Positions 8,872 through 9,772 of a stretch of DNA of 9,772 bases are shown here, piece after piece. The number at the start of each line of letters is the position of its first letter. Position 1 is the first letter of the stretch. Both the position numbers and the translations under genes were made by a program. The notes beneath the pieces were generated by a model. The model was not told where the DNA came from. It did no database searches and saw nothing but the letters and a program-made list of their open reading frames with translations. This DNA is from Coriobacteriales bacterium (GTDB lineage Bacteria; Actinomycetota; Coriobacteriia; Coriobacteriales; UBA8131), in contig JAISPK010000081.1 of NCBI GenBank assembly GCA_031274985.1, forward strand, positions 1-9,772, written 5' to 3'.

Positions 8872-9772
8872 TGACCAAACGCAGCGCCGGGATATTGCAT
8901 GCGATGAGCACGCTGGGTGGCGAGTCCTACGAATTCATTGACTTTCTTGCCGAGGCTGGCCAAAGTTTCTGGCAGATTTTGCCTATCGGTCCGGTGGGAA
9001 AGAGCCTCAGCCCCTATCAGTCAAGCTCGGCTTTTGCCGGCAATCCGGCTTTTATCAACCGCGAGGCCCTGAGGCACGACGCGAGCCGTTACGCGCCAAA
9101 GGGTGCGCGCTACGCAAAGTTCTTAGAGGAGAATGCCGCATGGATACACAACTATGCGCTCTTTGTGGCGGTTCGTGCTTCGCAGGGAAAGAATCCTCTG
9201 CCGCTTTGGCCCGACACGCTGAGAAATCCTTCTTCTGCCAAGCTGGCAGAACTACGGGCAAGCCATAAGTCCGAGATAGAGGCCGTGCTACATGAGCAGT
9301 ACTGTTTCTTCGAGCAATGGCACGAGCTCAAGCGCTACGCCCAAAAGAAGGGTATCGGGATTATCGGCGACCTACCTATCTATGTGTGCGAGGATTCGGC
9401 CGAGTTCTGGCTCAACCGCGATTATTTTGATGTGGACAAGGAGGGCCGTCCTGCCTCAACGGCCGGAGTACCTCCCGACGCATTCTCCGAGACCGGGCAA
9501 CGGTGGAACACCCCCGTTTATGCCTGGGGCAACAACCAAAAAGGGATTTTCGATTTTTGGCGCGACAGGCTTGCACAGGCTGCCCGACTCTACGACGGTG
9601 TGCGCATCGATCACTTTCGCGCTTTTGCGGACTTCTATGCAATTGACATGCAGACAGAGGGGGCGTTGCAGGCAGAGGGGGCGTTGCTGACAAAAGGGGA
9701 CGTACCTTGCGTCTTGCTGACAAAAGGGGACGTACCTTCTGTCTTGTTGGCTGGGGACCAGCCAACAAGACA
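8871..9772 (+). CDS. malQ: 4-alpha-glucanotransferase (amylomaltase, GH77), 3' end off window, interrupted by repeats
   Basis: MalQ moves alpha-1,4-glucan segments between maltodextrins, lengthening short products so GlgP can use them (EC 2.4.1.25). Starting at ATG 8871, sharing one base with the previous stop (TGATG), 300 codons stay open to the window end. Clear GH77 motifs are FWQILPIGP, SPYQSSSAFAGNP, GIGIIGDLPIYV, WGNNQKGIFDFW and GVRIDHFRAF with nucleophile Asp247. Two things are odd. The N-terminal stretch between GIL and STLG is about ten residues shorter than usual, lacking the SLPSxYGIG-like segment. After DFYAID (residue 259) homology stops and the frame reads TEGALQAEGALLTKGDVP and onward, which is translated repeat DNA. 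The acid/base Glu and third Asp would lie downstream and are not seen. It may be a working gene with an insert, or a broken one. Confidence 0.85.
   Translation, partial: MTKRSAGILHAMSTLGGESYEFIDFLAEAGQSFWQILPIGPVGKSLSPYQSSSAFAGNPAFINREALRHDASRYAPKGARYAKFLEENAAWIHNYALFVAVRASQGKNPLPLWPDTLRNPSSAKLAELRASHKSEIEAVLHEQYCFFEQWHELKRYAQKKGIGIIGDLPIYVCEDSAEFWLNRDYFDVDKEGRPASTAGVPPDAFSETGQRWNTPVYAWGNNQKGIFDFWRDRLAQAARLYDGVRIDHFRAFADFYAIDMQTEGALQAEGALLTKGDVPCVLLTKGDVPSVLLAGDQPTR
9651..9686 (+). repeat. Two tandem 18-base G-rich repeats inside malQ
   Basis: Two copies (9651-9668 and 9669-9686) differ at one base (cagA versus cagG) and share the 15-base core cagagggggcgttgc (9655-9669, 9673-9687). Read in the malQ frame they give QTEGAL and QAEGAL. 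They resemble the 30-base units that follow, whose core is gacaaaaggggacgt where these have gacagagggggcgt, so they are probably diverged relatives of the same element. Confidence 0.9.
9684..9743 (+). repeat. Two tandem 30-base repeats inside malQ
   Basis: Units 9684-9713 and 9714-9743 match at 28 of 30 bases; the first 25 are identical, and the differences are at 9709/9739 and 9710/9740. The core contains gacaaaaggggacgtacctt. In the malQ frame each unit reads as ten codons, LLTKGDVPCV then LLTKGDVPSV. The second unit runs into the left arm of the palindrome that follows. Short G-rich dispersed elements of this look can be REP-like, but no second locus is visible here to test that. Confidence 0.92.
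9740..9772. repeat. Perfect 15-bp palindrome with 3-base loop at the window end
   Basis: The left arm TGTCTTGTTGGCTGG (9740-9754) is the exact reverse complement of the right arm (9758-9772), with a GGA spacer at 9755-9757. As RNA or single-stranded DNA it would form a strong hairpin. The right arm ends on the final base of the window, so the true palindrome may be longer. No T-tract is visible after it, so it cannot be called a terminator. Confidence 0.97.

Noticed and set aside
9292..9690. Plus-strand frame 9292-9690 and minus-strand frame 9412-9768 as small genes
   Set aside because: Both are out-of-frame shadows of malQ; the minus-strand one is partly translated repeat DNA (QKVRPLLS-like repeats) with no recognisable domain.
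9651..9772. Repeat array as a CRISPR
   Set aside because: The repeats are directly tandem with no unique spacers of regular length, and the units are 18 and 30 bases in the same small cluster.

Overview
The window carries a glycogen metabolism gene cluster, read left to right on the + strand, preceded by the 3' end of an acetate/succinate transporter gene. The organism is a bacterium with GC content by eye slightly above 50%. The pairing of glgC with a separate catalytically dead partner glgD is known mainly from Bacillota, and I believe also from Coriobacteriia (Actinomycetota). Those are the best guesses, and I cannot decide between them from sequence alone.

Layout: (1) 1-532, a SatP/YaaH-type transporter gene missing its first few codons off the left edge. 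(2) 533-656, a short intergenic gap with a plausible extended -10 promoter and the glgC ribosome binding site, but no convincing terminator. (3) 657-8871, five complete genes packed with overlaps or a 2-base gap: glgC, glgD, glgA, glgP and a GH13 alpha-glucan hydrolase. (4) 8871-9772, malQ (4-alpha-glucanotransferase), overlapping the hydrolase stop by one base and open to the window end. (5) 9651-9772, inside the malQ frame, an array of short G-rich repeats followed by a perfect 15-bp palindrome that ends exactly at the last base.

The genes form one pathway. GlgC with GlgD makes ADP-glucose from glucose-1-phosphate and ATP, and GlgA polymerises it into alpha-1,4-glucan. GlgP phosphorolyses the glucan back to glucose-1-phosphate. 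The GH13 enzyme and MalQ process short or branched maltodextrins. Synthesis and breakdown genes appear to share one transcript, so flux is probably set at the protein level. No branching enzyme (glgB) or classical debranching enzyme is in the window.

The part least explained by ordinary annotation is the right end. MalQ reads normally through its nucleophile motif (RIDHFR). Where conserved GH77 sequence should continue, the frame instead runs through four related repeat cores whose starts are spaced 18, 18 and 30 bases, all multiples of three. A perfect hairpin sequence follows. This is either a repeat/palindromic element inserted in malQ (in frame or disabling) or an assembly breakpoint at such an element. 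I found no other undescribed system; the rest is a standard glycogen operon.
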